Source: Aricia agestis | Taxonomy: Eukaryota > Arthropoda > Insecta > Lepidoptera > Lycaenidae | Direction of reading: 5' to 3' | NCBI RefSeq assembly: GCF_905147365.1 | Contig: NC_056415.1 | Location: forward strand, 16,324,001 to 16,388,000 | Length of the DNA stretch: 64,000 nucleotides | Part shown: positions 44,201 through 54,023 of the stretch, in pieces | Layout: every line of letters starts with the position of its first letter | How positions within the stretch are numbered: the first letter of the stretch is position 1 | The notes under the pieces: model-generated | The model's input: the letters and a program-made list of their open reading frames with translations, nothing else | What the model was told of the DNA's origin: nothing | The model's database searches: none | Position numbers and translations under genes: made by a program

Positions 44201-45478
44201 ACAAGAAAAATACTTGAGGTAGTTCGCTGAAATTAAAGACACGTCTAAGGCGCCGCTATCGATAAGGACGTCTATAGCTATACCTTGCACTACTGCGGAC
44301 GTAATATCACTATTTCGGTCAAGTGTACTAGGCTTACACAAATTAACTTTTCGAGAATCAGTCCGGGCTTTGGCAAAACAATTTTCCTCCGAGTGTCCTA
44401 GCTTTTTGCAGAAGGCACAGGGTTTATTTTTATCGTTAGGTAATTTGTTATTTTCAGGGCAATCAAAAGCTTTATGGCCGCGCTTGTTACATTTAAAACA
44501 CGTATGACTAATCGGTTCAAACGCAGGCCGTTTATTGTTTCGATTTGAACTATTGAAATTTTTGTGTTTTAACAACTTATTCGGCGGCGGCTTACTGTGA
44601 ATTGACAAAAAGGAAACTATATCCGTAGTTGCAAGGTTTGCGTTTGCTGCTGCGACACGCACCTGGGGGTCAGTAATACCCCTTATAATAATCTGTACTA
44701 TGAGCTCCTCACTGAGACCTTTTACTATTCGTAGACGCAAAAGAGTCCGTCGTGCATATTCCGCGTAGGTAAGGTACTTATCGGACGTAGTTTGCATGGT
44801 ATCAAATAGTATAGACGCATAATCTAACCGTTTGGGACACAAGGACTTAAAGTCATTTTTGAAATTTGACCACGACCTGTCGTTCGTTGACCATTCGTTT
44901 AACCATGCTTTTGCGTCGCCTTTTAGAAAACCCGACACGCGAGACAGACATTCTTTATCGTCCCAATGATTAAGCAACATCGCACGGTCTACCTCCTCGA
45001 ACCAGACTTCGATGTCATGTAGGGCCGGGTCAAAATTAGACACGTAATAGCTTTGCGGTTTAGTCGTTACGATCTTATTGAGGGCATCAACAAAATTCTT
45101 TGTCGAATCCATTTCAGAAACAGAAACAGACGTCTTGGAATTATCGTTACACACATTCGAAACGGGGGTAGTAGAAGAAAAGTTTTTGTCTTCTAAGTTA
45201 CTTAAACGGGTTAAAATACTACTCAAAGTTTCGTGCAAACCGTTATCTCTGCTTCGTTCTGATTCACGCGGGGATCGAGACCGACCGCGACTGATACGCA
45301 CAAGAGGACCCGAACGAGAACGCGATCGCGATGTTGTTTGCCTCGGGCTGCGATACCGTTTGCGAGAACGTTGATATTTCGGGCGACACGAACGTACATT
45401 ATCATTAGGCACTGTTATAGACCGAGACCGAGACCGCGACCGTCTCGGCGGCGTCCCACTGTTCCTAGCGCGCGGCAT
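41222..45478 (-). CDS. Gypsy Gag-Pol polyprotein, intact single frame
   Basis: About 1418 residues from the first ATG (45478-45476). The frame is open 21 bp further upstream but without an ATG. Order: an arginine-serine-rich N-terminus (residues about 13-75), a Gag core, two CX2CX4HX4C zinc knuckles (about 327-340 and 354-367), an aspartic protease with DSG in place of the commoner DTG (about 407), reverse transcriptase with YVDD (about 716), RNase H (TDAS), and integrase with an HHCC zinc-binding region followed by D, D and E residues (VDTLG, CDRGR, NGQVER). Single-frame Gag-Pol needs no frameshift. No stop interrupts it and the key residues are present, so it could be active. The polyprotein copies and integrates the element; it has no host role that I can see. 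Confidence 0.95.
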   Translation of the reverse strand: MPRARNSGTPPRRSRSRSRSITVPNDNVRSCRPKYQRSRKRYRSPRQTTSRSRSRSGPLVRISRGRSRSPRESERSRDNGLHETLSSILTRLSNLEDKNFSSTTPVSNVCNDNSKTSVSVSEMDSTKNFVDALNKIVTTKPQSYYVSNFDPALHDIEVWFEEVDRAMLLNHWDDKECLSRVSGFLKGDAKAWLNEWSTNDRSWSNFKNDFKSLCPKRLDYASILFDTMQTTSDKYLTYAEYARRTLLRLRIVKGLSEELIVQIIIRGITDPQVRVAAANANLATTDIVSFLSIHSKPPPNKLLKHKNFNSSNRNNKRPAFEPISHTCFKCNKRGHKAFDCPENNKLPNDKNKPCAFCKKLGHSEENCFAKARTDSRKVNLCKPSTLDRNSDITSAVVQGIAIDVLIDSGALDVSLISANYLKYFSCCLKPTYLCIKGISESEIIVTSYVTLTIEFCDISVEVDLLVVPASCMNAPIIIGTDVLNREGIIFVRTRDRQYLTHSLKTISSVTTTRHSDINTPLTGSHLRDLKIVIDEFKDFFITGTATTTVKTGTMRIRLTDETPIVYHPYKLSYHEKLKVREIINDLLEKRIIRESESTYSSPIILVKKKDGSDRMCVDFRALNRVTVKERYPLPLIDDCIDRLGSCKFFSSLDMASGFHQIPLDESSIHMTGFVTPEGHYEYLKMPYGLTNSPIVYQRIINGTLRKHIDAGNVIVYVDDVLVLSDSVEAGIRLLREVLLTLTRAGFSINLRKCSFLTEEIEYLGRVVGRGQVKPSPRKINALVNAPIPETVKQVRQFLGLAGYFRRYIRNYASKTACIAHLTKKDVKFHWGEAQENARCEIVKALTSEPILAIFDPKLSTELHTDASSVGYGAVLMQVDCENKKKVVAYFSKLTQGAESRYHSYELETLAVVRALQHFRQYLIGLNFKIFTDCNALKSTERKRDLLPRVARWWVYLQDFTFELVYRKGIMMAHADYLSRNPPVKSVNQIERPRNWAQIAQAADKETQQLLQKLNDGELDAQRYVNQNDILFYRYTAVGEETRLLCFIPKGHRLSLLRIFHDEHGHINSEKTTDLILKHFWFPHLRQFVRKYIAHCLVCISKKRVPRAPLQIIQSWNKPDLPFHTIHVDTLGPLPESNGFKFVLVIVDAFSKFCFLCAIYKQDVNELKRGFLSVVSLFGAPQLLVCDRGRMFESAEFVKLVKELSIDVHYITPEMHHANGQVERYIRTVLNMIRIETNHKKAEWSSSLWKLQLVLNMTKHKTTQTSALNLLTGINAATPLIRSLVRDVAVQGQAPNREAWRELCRNRATELLRRNQRRQDEYANQQRRTPSTYQIDDLVFVIKVAQSTGKLDSGMRGPYRVIRVLPNGRYELKLLAGAYGKSTQAAAQHMILWKGEWCPETCAAFFDGLYDDDRLVRHG

Positions 45479-45541
45479 TGTTACAATATGCGACTGCACT
45501 AAACCAGCTCTTTAATTACAAACGGATTACAAAAATGAAGT

Positions 45542-45574
45542 CAGGATGAAGCTAGGTTCAGATCCCACTTCTGA

Positions 45575-45575
<1 letters not shown>
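45542..45575 (-). other. Primer-binding-site region (tRNA-complementary)
   Basis: Just inside the 5' LTR the plus strand reads GGTTCAGATCCCACTTCTGA, which resembles a tRNA T-arm plus acceptor 3' strand (leucine-type by memory). The element's RNA would therefore be complementary to such a tRNA. It starts a few bases in from the CCA end, as in some insect Gypsy elements. tRNA identity is tentative. Confidence 0.45.
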
Positions 45576-46133
<558 letters not shown>

Positions 46134-46338
46134 ATATAGATAATGAGACACATCTATGGGTTTCTCAAACAAAACTAAATGTTCAAGAACAACGTAACAC
46201 AAATTTTCTTTTTGTTTTCAAATTGTACTGTCCGGACTGTAAAATAGTACCTGAACCTATTTTAATTACACTGTGCACAAAATATTATGTAAAGCACAAT
46301 AAGTACGTGGACTGTGTCATGGCATTCATTGCTGTGAA

Positions 46339-46605
46339 TATACAGTGTGTAACAAAACTAAGTGATAATACTTTAGGGTGTGTACGTGTTCCTTGTAGAG
46401 AGTTCACTGTGAAAGTAGCAGCGCTGAAAGACCAATTTTTTCACTTTTGTATGGGAAAAGGCCCGAGCATCACGATTTTCTTCATACAAAAGTAAAAAAA
46501 AAAATTGGTCTTTCAGCGTTGCTACTTTCACAGTGAACTCTCTACAGGGAACACATACCTACACATCCTAAAATATTCTCACTTAGTTTTGCTACATTCC
46601 GTATA
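46339..46605. mobile_element. MITE with about 100-bp inverted repeats, TATA flanks
   Basis: AACAAAACTAAGTGATAATA (46351) through TCACTGTGAAAGTAGCAGCG is mirrored at 46501-46595, and TATA lies on both sides (46339-46342, 46602-46605), giving a TA or TATA duplication. 259 bp, no ORF of meaning. A diverged relative is at 59430-59680. Confidence 0.87.
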
Positions 46606-46756
46606 TCCAGAAAATTAATAATGTGGTTCATTTAGAAACAAAAATAACCGTATTCTTATAAAAAATATATTGATTATGTATACGGTAACAAGTAGTTGTA
46701 GAGCAGAAACCTAGACTGTAATTAGTCGGTGTTGCGTTACAATACTGTGTCTAAGA

Positions 46757-47050
46757 GTCTAGACCAGGGGTCACCAAATGGCGGACCGCGGTCCGCATCC
46801 GGACCGCCGACCCATTGTGTGCGGACCAAGCAGTTCTTCTTTAAAAAAATATTTCAGTATCGACATACTGATGAACTTGTAGCAATAAAAATAGTCACTT
46901 TTCTCATTGATACAAAATAAACCTTTGTAATTTCTGTAATTACATTTGTTTAATAAATATAATTTTTTTAATGTGTGGACCACGAAAGTCATATTTTTAA
47001 TTTTTAAAACAGACCCCAAACGAAACTAATTGGTGACCCCTGGTCTAGAC
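46757..47050. mobile_element. hAT-type MITE no. 1, TSD GTCTAGAC
   Basis: Ends CAGGGGTCACCAAA (46765) and TTGGTGACCCCTG (to 47042), flanked by GTCTAGAC at 46757-46764 and 47043-47050. Subterminal GCGGACCGCGGTCCGC is a self-complementary block. 8-bp TSD and CAGGG ends indicate hAT. 278 bp, non-coding. Confidence 0.92.
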
Positions 47051-47334
47051 CAAGGATTCCCAATCTTTTTCAGCTTGCGGCGCAGAACTACACGTCGCAA
47101 TATTTTGTCACGGCGCGCGGCGCCCTACTCCACCTAGCTATTTCAAAAAGATACATAAAGAAACACCTTTAATGATTATAATTAGGCTAAGCACTAAGCA
47201 GGTCAATGATAATTAACAAATATTTAATAATCTATCTGCTGATGCTGATGGAGGATCGACTCACGGCGCCCCTCTTGCCTTTCCACGCTGCACCAGGCGC
47301 CGCGGCACACACTTTGGAAACCCCTGGTCTAGAT
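47043..47334. mobile_element. hAT-type MITE no. 2, sharing the target with no. 1
   Basis: Ends CAAGGATTCCCAA (47051) and TTTGGAAACCCCTG (to 47326), flanked by GTCTAGAC (47043-47050) and GTCTAGAT (47327-47334). Inner GCGGCGCAGAAC and GGCGCCGCGGCAC are the subterminal inverted block. A different family from no. 1, of similar length. Confidence 0.88.
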
Positions 47335-48049
47335 TTAAAACGTGTATAAATTATAGTAGACAAAAAAAGTTTCACTTTAATTATACTGTGAAGATAATAC
47401 ACTTCTCGATTTTTATTATTAAAAATGGCTAATTTTGTTTTAATAATGCTGCTATTTTTTTCTCTTCTCGCTAATCTCATCAGCGAAAAAAAAAAATGTA
47501 AAAAGAAAAACTCCATATTTTAGTAATCTACAAAAATATTTTTTTACGTTAAATTCTAATCAGAGAAGATTGATAATATTGAACATTACACTAATTCTTT
47601 ACTAAATATATCAGCAGTATTTTTGTATCGTCTTTTATAATAATAATTATTGTAATATTGACAATATTTCACGTGGGCTATATAATATAAAAAAGTGAAA
47701 TAAAAATTTATATTAATACAAATGAATTAAGTTTTTACTTTTTTTAGTCTCGCTAAAACTTGAGAAAGGCTGAATCGATTTGCCAAATTTGTGAGAGTTG
47801 TGTGACATAAAATTCTCGGGTCATAACATAATTAATGTAAGTTTGTGAGGACTCCCGTCGTCACACCTTGACTGACTGACACATCTACATATAAAAAACC
47901 TTGACTGACTTATGATGACACATATCTACATATTATAAATGAAAATTACCATGTTAAGCTCAAATCAATAGTCGTGATAGTTTTTCCGTAAAGTGTACCA
48001 CAAAATTTTCAGGTTGTGGGGTATACTAGGACTCGCTTCGCTCGCCCTG
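47335..48049. other. Non-coding, no gene seen
   Basis: AT-rich. A fragment at 47750-47880 (AGTCTCGCTAAAACTTGAGA) resembles a decayed RTE-like copy. Confidence 0.5.
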
Positions 48050-48300
48050 ATAATATTTTAGATACTAACGTTTTTCCGTCTATTAACTCACTCACTTACT
48101 CACTCTTTAACTTTTGAACTGATTTTGCTGAATTTGGTTTGGGGATACGAGTCCCGGGAAAGGACATAAGATACTTTTTATCCCGGAAAAATGTATGGTT
48201 TCTGTGCGATAAACGAATTTTGGCGCGACGGAGTTGCGGGTGTCATCAATACGGATATACGAATTTTGACGCAACAAAGTTGCGGACAATATGACGTTCC
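48050..48300 (-). repeat. ACTAG...TTAGTA retroposon copy, partial
   Basis: GAACTGATTTTGCTGAATTT, CCCGGGAAAGGACATAAGAT, TATCCCGGAAAAATGTATGG and GCGCGACGGAGTTGCGGGTG mark the family in minus orientation; the CATCAATAC...GTTGCGG part is repeated near its end. Confidence 0.65.
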
Positions 48301-48308
48301 ATCTAGGA

Positions 48309-48537
48309 TGAAGGTTTTTTTTTTTTAAATGAAATAAGGGGGCAAACGAGCAAACGGGTCACCTGATGGAAAGCAACTTCCGTCGCCCATGGACACTCGC
48401 AGCATCAGAAGAGCTGCAGGTGCGTTGCCGTCCTTTGAAGAGGGAATAGGGTAATAGGGGAGGGTAGGGATGGGAAGGGAAGGGAATAGGGGAGGGTAGG
48501 AAAGGGAATAGGGTAGGGGATTGGGCCTCCGGTAAAA
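48309..48537 (-). mobile_element. SINE-like element, 5'-truncated
   Basis: On the minus strand: LINE-like tail with poly(A) at 48309-48327, the CCCTA tract, and an end at GGAGGCCCAATCCCCTACCC. The frame across it is meaningless. Confidence 0.83.
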
Positions 48538-49664
48538 AAGGAAGAAGGTGAAAGCAAAATATATCACCAATAATAATAATTAAAGCAAAATATAATAATA
48601 TTATTATTCCATCCTAAAAAATTGTACCTTCAATGAAAAATTACAATCGCATACTGATTTTGAGGTAAACTGTAAACCCATTTTTAATATGAAGAGGAGT
48701 CTACAAAAGCTCTATGTAGTCTTTACGATATGCACACAGATGGCGCTGTAACGTTTCCGAGCTTTTTTTCCGAGATTAATTATTATTATAGTTGGTAGGT
48801 CAGTAGGTGTGGTACTTGTTACCTTGATGTTAATATTAAAAAAAAATGTTAATAGTATGGTTATTTTTTATGCTAATATGACAAAAACCAAATGTTGTGT
48901 ACTCTTAATAGAGAGTACTAAAATATTTAGAAGGAACTGAATGTCTATTTTTTAGACTATTTTATATTCACGTTTAAAACGAACTGGTAATGGTGAAAAT
49001 ATTTAGTAACTTATAATTCATAAATCAATAAAACGAAGAAAACAATACATTTTAAAACTAGATTTCCGTGTCATTTCGTAGTTATAGTTTATCTACTCGC
49101 CGCTAGATGGCGCTCTGTGTAGCGATATTTGAGCAAAGTTCTCCGACTCCCAAAAACCTCATGTACTTAGTAAAACGGGTACGTTTCACAAAGTACAGCC
49201 GAAAAAAAAGTCACCTTACACAATTTAATTTCATTTAGTATTTATTTGAATTGTACTGTTTGCAAATTTAAAATTAAAATGGCATACATTGTATCTTATA
49301 TTTAATTTGATAAAAAGTAACAATAACTATTATAACAGAAAAACTTACATTTATAATAATAATAATAATAATAATAACTTTTATTTCGGATCACAACAAA
49401 AATCCATAGTGTTAGTAAATAATATAATTGAGACTTAAACTATGTTAGTACACCACATTATCAAATAACAATAGCAACAATTTGTGTATTAGGAATGGTG
49501 AGGCGTTGGAACTTTTAATGAGCCTATTCCTATATAAAAATAATATAAAAATAATTAAGTACTTTAGATACAAAAAAAAAAAAACATTTTGACTTGACCC
49601 ACTTCACACTCCTGAAAGTAAGTAGGTAATAGTTTGTAATGCATAATCTACTAAATGGACGCTG
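48538..49664. other. Non-coding; CTCF-like cores and an ATA microsatellite
   Basis: AGATGGCGC occurs at 48738-48746 and at 49105-49113 (within CCGCTAGATGGCGC). (AAT)n runs 49353-49377. No gene. Confidence 0.5.
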
Positions 49665-50146
49665 TTAAGAGGATACACCAGGGGCTAGAAAAATGAATAA
49701 AAAGTACATGTAATATCTATAGCTGTCTCCCTTACCTCAAGCCTATACCGCAGACCGCGATAGAGACAACTGCAGAAAATCCAGAAAATCAACGATTCGT
49801 TGTCCCCTGATTCCTTCTCCAAAACTTAACCGATTTTAGTACTTTTTTCACTAAAGATTAAAGAGAGGCTTGAGCTATGTTCCTATGTTTTGCTTTTTTT
49901 TGTATAATCTAGCCAAATCTGTTTTCTAGACGTTTGAACACAGCGGAAAATCTGGCAATTTTTTTGGGTTTTTGAACGTTCATATCTTATTTAATAATTA
50001 AATTATGAAAAAAAAGAAAACATAGGGACATTGTATTAGTGGCCGTAGATATTCAGGAAAAAAATTATAACTTTACTAGCATTATCCAGGGAGGAAACAG
50101 GGGACAACGTTTGTATGGAAAAAAGGGCGGTGTGGACTCCTCTTAA
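49665..50146. mobile_element. TTAA-flanked MITE, piggyBac-like
   Basis: TTAA (49665-49668) plus GAGGATACACC at the left faces GGTGTGGACTCCTC plus TTAA (50143-50146) at the right. Inside, CGTTGTCCCCTGATTCC and AGGGGACAACG form a further inverted pair. 474 bp, no transposase. TTAA duplication is typical of piggyBac; the imperfect ends make it tentative. Confidence 0.65.
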
Positions 50147-50650
50147 GCATTCGTGTACTAACCCACATAAAAATTACGTATTCAGTTATGAATGCAGTTA
50201 TGTTCTTTAGACGATTTAGAACAAGACTGCATTGAAAATTTATGCTTAACAGCGACCAAATAATATTATCATATTTTTGTCCACACGTCATTTTCGTCCT
50301 TGTAGTAGCTAGTAAATAGTAGTAGGTACAGATAATAATTCGAAATATGAGATACAGAAATATTATTTTAATAAAATATTTCTTTATGAGAATTAGAATT
50401 GTGTACAAATTTAAACAAATACTAACTTAAGTAACATTAATAAGGTAGCTCAGACGCTGACGCAGGCGCAATAATTCATAATTTAATTAAGTTTAAAAAT
50501 TAAGCACCTATCTAATTAACTAAAATCTTTTTCATTAACATTGTACCTTCCTATAATAATTATTTTATTTTTTAACTGATCACTCTTTTTAACTGTTTTT
50601 TTTCACTTTACTATCACTCTCGACGTGTAACTTTCCATTGCGAATTTGTT
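50147..50650. other. Non-coding, no gene seen
   Basis: AT-rich with one minus-strand frame (50082-50408) lacking domains. Confidence 0.55.
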
Positions 50651-50922
50651 TTTTTTATAAATAAAATAAGGGGGCAAACGAGTGTTTGTTGCCGGCCTTT
50701 TAAGAGGGAATATGGTTATAGGGGTGGATGGGAAGGGAAGGGAATAGGGGAGGGTAGGAAGGGAATAGGGTAGGGGATTGGGCCTCCGGTAAACTCACTC
50801 ACTCGGCGAAACACAGCGCAAGCGCTGTTTCACGCCAGTTTTCTGTGAGAACGTAGTATTTCTCCGGTCGTGCCGGCACATTCGTGTCGAAGCATGGCTC
50901 TCCCACGTATAGCTCTCCCATT
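50651..50922 (-). mobile_element. SINE-like element, internally deleted
   Basis: Minus orientation, poly(A) at about 50649-50657, then GGGGGCAAACGAG followed at once by GTTGCCGGCCTTTTAAGAGG: most of the LINE-like tail is deleted, while the 5' half to CATGGCTCTCCCACGT is kept. Confidence 0.82.
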
Positions 50923-52375
50923 TAATCCAGAAGCATCTCCAAAACGTTTTTTTAAAATAATTAGTTAACTATAATTCTCAAGTCTAGCTTTACTGGAACT
51001 AGCTAACTGTAAAACGGAAAATGATGAGTCAAATGAAATGTATTATTACAACTAAATATTTATAAACATCTGCTTTTGTACTTTACTATATTTTATTATA
51101 TAAAAAATATACTTACTTTAACTCACTTTTATTATATACAAAATATTTAGGTAGATTAGGAAAAATTATTTCAATTGTACTTCGGTATAAAGTTATAAAA
51201 AAATTATTTATGTACTATATCTATATTGTAGCCGTAATATAATACTTTAATAATAATATAATTACCGGTATTATTAACTTTGAATTTTAATTTTATAAGA
51301 CGAACCTTAGAAACAAACTTCAAGGTTCTACAGTCATAAATTATATTACAAAAAAATAACAATTATTTTTTATTTATGATAGGTAATTATTAAATTTTTT
51401 ATAGATAATTATTACGCATCTGTATTAAGAGGAAGAATAATTAAGAGTTCCCGCAACAGTCAAGACTGTACATGAAAATAATATGTCAAATCTTTTTCAA
51501 CGTATTGTTGTAATGGTTTTTTGTATAAAATATGTATACTATTAAATTTGTCATAGTAGAAAAATTTTAAGTTTATAATAATGTTAATATTTAAATACCT
51601 GTTTCCATAAAGGTAACAAGACATGTAAAAAAATACAGCAGTGTTTCTCAAAAAAAAATATTGTCATAATGCACTTCACATAATATTATTATAATACGTA
51701 ATAATTTAAATAAATTAAACACAAAAAGGTGTTAAAAAGTTGGCACGTGTCGTTGTTAATATGTTAATAAACGCAGCCGCTTAAAATCGAGCAGCATTGT
51801 TGTGACAAGAATGTTGTGAGACAGATTTGCATTAAATTATGTTGCTATCTCATGAACACAACAAAAAATTGTTAACAGGTAGTGCAAAAAATAATTGTGC
51901 TACAAGTGGCCATACTTTGCATGTTTGATAGAGACTCGTGGGTAAGAATGGGATGAAATATATACCTATACGTTAGACAAAAATATTAATAACCAGGATG
52001 AATTAAGTAAAATATGATGTGTATGAAATTGTCATAACTAATGAACTGCGTTCATAATTTTCTTACTATTTTGGTTCACAATATTATATTAAACATTTTA
52101 ATAAAAAATATTATGTAGAGTTCTAAGAGAATCATGCCAATTGACACCGTTTAATTAATTAAAATAGTTTATGGAAAAAGTTTGTATTTTAGCATAACTT
52201 TTAAAAACTTTTATAAACATTTTTTCTAATTTAATTATTTGTTTTTAATTCTATATTTACGTTTAATTCCTACAATACTTTATTAAACTTAAGTTATAAC
52301 GCATTTCTATAATAAAAAGAGCGTTTCGATTATGTAATTTTAAAATTTCCTTTACATTAGTATTGTGCCTGAAAA
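50923..52375. promoter_or_regulatory. AT-rich DNA upstream of vvl with SOX and POU motifs
   Basis: No coding or repeat signal over most of it. At 51794-51800 CATTGTT (SOX type) lies 25 bp from an octamer ATTTGCAT at 51825-51832, which continues TAAATTAT. The pair is about 1.1 kb from the vvl start codon and is a candidate proximal element; function is inferred. Confidence 0.35.
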
Positions 52376-52576
52376 TCATTTACGATTGTGTCATTGATGA
52401 AGTGTAAAATGAGTGACGTGAGAGTGAGCCGCATGTAGAGTCTCCGCCGCAGCCGCCGGACGCGCCGATTGGTCCAAATTAAAATTCAATAAGACGAGTT
52501 TGATAACATTGTGCAGTAATCGACGTCAAGTAGCGGCCGCACCGAGACACGAGAAAAAGTAGTAGCGCGAATTGTG
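52376..52576 (+). promoter_or_regulatory. Probable vvl core promoter region
   Basis: The GC content rises sharply here. An inverted CCAAT box (GATTGGTCC, about 52466-52474) precedes an AT-rich TATA-like stretch AAATTAAAATTCAATA, with an initiator-like TGCAGTAA about 30 bp downstream near 52513. The start site itself cannot be proved from sequence. Confidence 0.35.
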
Positions 52577-52890
52577 ATGTTTGTAAATAGTGAGGTGGAG
52601 GCAGGCGGCGGCGGGCGCGGCGCGCGGGGTCGGGGCGGGCCGGCGCTGGGCGGGGCCGCCCCTCTCCGGCGCCGGCGCGCCGCGGCCCGCCGCCGCTCCG
52701 GGCCCAGTCCGCTCCGTGCTGCCGTCGCGCACGCACGCGCATGTCGCTCGCTGTCGAATCCGGTGATGTGAGGTGGCCCCCGCCGCTGCCGCAGCGCCGC
52801 GCGATTGACGCGCTTTTTTCGCGATCGAGTGTGCCAGTTGAAGGCTCCAGAGCCTTCGAGCCGGCAAGACGCCGTCCACCGTGGATCTGA
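52577..52890 (+). other. vvl 5' leader with two upstream ORFs
   Basis: If transcription starts near 52510, the leader contains a 64-codon ORF (52577-52771, G at -3) whose last sense codon is an ATG directly followed by TGA, and an overlapping 49-codon ORF in another frame (52741-52890) ending 11 bp before the vvl ATG. Their peptides are low-complexity Arg/Gly/Ala and look non-functional, but the ORFs could lower initiation at the main ATG. Confidence 0.45.
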
Positions 52891-52901
52891 GGTACGGCGC
52901 C

Positions 52902-54023
52902 ATGGCGGCGACCACGTACATGCCGGGGGAGCTGGACCTCGGCAGCATAGGCGGGTACCACGCTGCCTCGCCGCGCAGCGCCGAGCCCGCCGACATGAAG
53001 TACCAGCACCACCTGCACGCGGGCGGCTCGCCCTCGCCCGGCGCGCCCGTGCTCGGCAACCCCTGGGCCTCGCTGCCGCCCGCGGACCCCTGGGCCGTGC
53101 ACCAGCACCACGCGCACGCGCACCAGCCCGACGTCAAGCCGCCCGCGCCGCCGCACGACCACCGCCACCTGCAGGGCCACGGCTGGCACGCGCCCGTCGT
53201 CTCCGCGCACTACGGCGCCGGCTCGCCCGTGGCGCTGCACGGCGGCTACCCGATGCCGATGCACCAGCACCATATGCTGCGGGACGTGCAGCCCTCGCCG
53301 CATCCGCTGCACCATCACCACGCGCTCGAGCGCGACCAGCCCGAGGAGGACACGCCCACGAGCGACGACCTGGAGGCCTTCGCCAAGCAGTTCAAGCAGC
53401 GCCGCATCAAGCTCGGCTTCACGCAGGCCGACGTCGGCCTCGCGCTCGGCACGCTGTACGGCAACGTGTTCTCACAGACGACGATATGCCGCTTCGAGGC
53501 GCTGCAGCTCAGCTTCAAGAACATGTGCAAACTCAAGCCGCTCCTCCAGAAGTGGCTCGAGGAGGCCGACTCGACGACGGGGAGCCCCACGAGCATCGAC
53601 AAGATCGCGGCGCAGGGCCGCAAGAGGAAGAAGCGCACGTCCATCGAGGTGTCGGTGAAGGGCGCGCTCGAGCAGCACTTCCACAAGCAGCCGAAGCCGT
53701 CGGCGCAGGAGATAACGTCGCTAGCCGACAGCCTGCAGCTCGAGAAGGAGGTCGTGCGCGTGTGGTTCTGCAACAGGCGGCAGAAGGAGAAGCGCATGAC
53801 GCCGCCGAACACGCTAGGCGGCGAGATGCTGGACGGCATGCACGGCCACTACGGGCACGACGTGCACGGCTCGCCGCCCCTGCACGCGCACTCGCCCGCG
53901 CTATCGCCGCCGCACTCCGGCCACTCCGGCCACTCCGGCCACGGGCAGCACGCGCCGCACGCCCCGCACGCGCAGCACGCGCAGCACCAGCTCCAGAGCG
54001 CCCACACGCTGGCGGCGCACTAA
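52902..54023 (+). CDS. vvl: POU class III homeodomain transcription factor (Ventral veins lacking / POU-M1)
   Basis: 373 residues in one exon. The start is the ATG giving MAATTYMPGELD, in a good context (GCCATGG) and matching the conserved N-terminus of the family; the frame is open a little further up but without an ATG. A His/Pro/Gly/Ala-rich N-terminal region (residues 20-145) precedes the POU-specific domain (about 148-222, starting EEDTPTSDDLEAFAKQFK), a short linker, and the POU homeodomain (about 240-299, RKRKKRTSIE to WFCNRRQKEKR with the POU-type Cys in helix 3). The His/Ser-rich tail has HSG and HAP repeats. The protein binds octamer-type DNA in the nucleus. The fly orthologue acts in tracheal, glial and neural development, and the silkworm one (SGF-3) in silk-gland transcription. 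Intronless structure is normal for this gene. Third codon positions are almost all G or C, unlike the flanks. Confidence 0.97.
   Translation: MAATTYMPGELDLGSIGGYHAASPRSAEPADMKYQHHLHAGGSPSPGAPVLGNPWASLPPADPWAVHQHHAHAHQPDVKPPAPPHDHRHLQGHGWHAPVVSAHYGAGSPVALHGGYPMPMHQHHMLRDVQPSPHPLHHHHALERDQPEEDTPTSDDLEAFAKQFKQRRIKLGFTQADVGLALGTLYGNVFSQTTICRFEALQLSFKNMCKLKPLLQKWLEEADSTTGSPTSIDKIAAQGRKRKKRTSIEVSVKGALEQHFHKQPKPSAQEITSLADSLQLEKEVVRVWFCNRRQKEKRMTPPNTLGGEMLDGMHGHYGHDVHGSPPLHAHSPALSPPHSGHSGHSGHGQHAPHAPHAQHAQHQLQSAHTLAAH

Noticed and set aside
52479..53321. 280-codon and 203-codon minus-strand ORFs over vvl
   Set aside because: Extreme GC at third codon positions of vvl removes stops from the other frames. 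The peptides are low-complexity Arg/Gly/Ala/Val and lack any domain.
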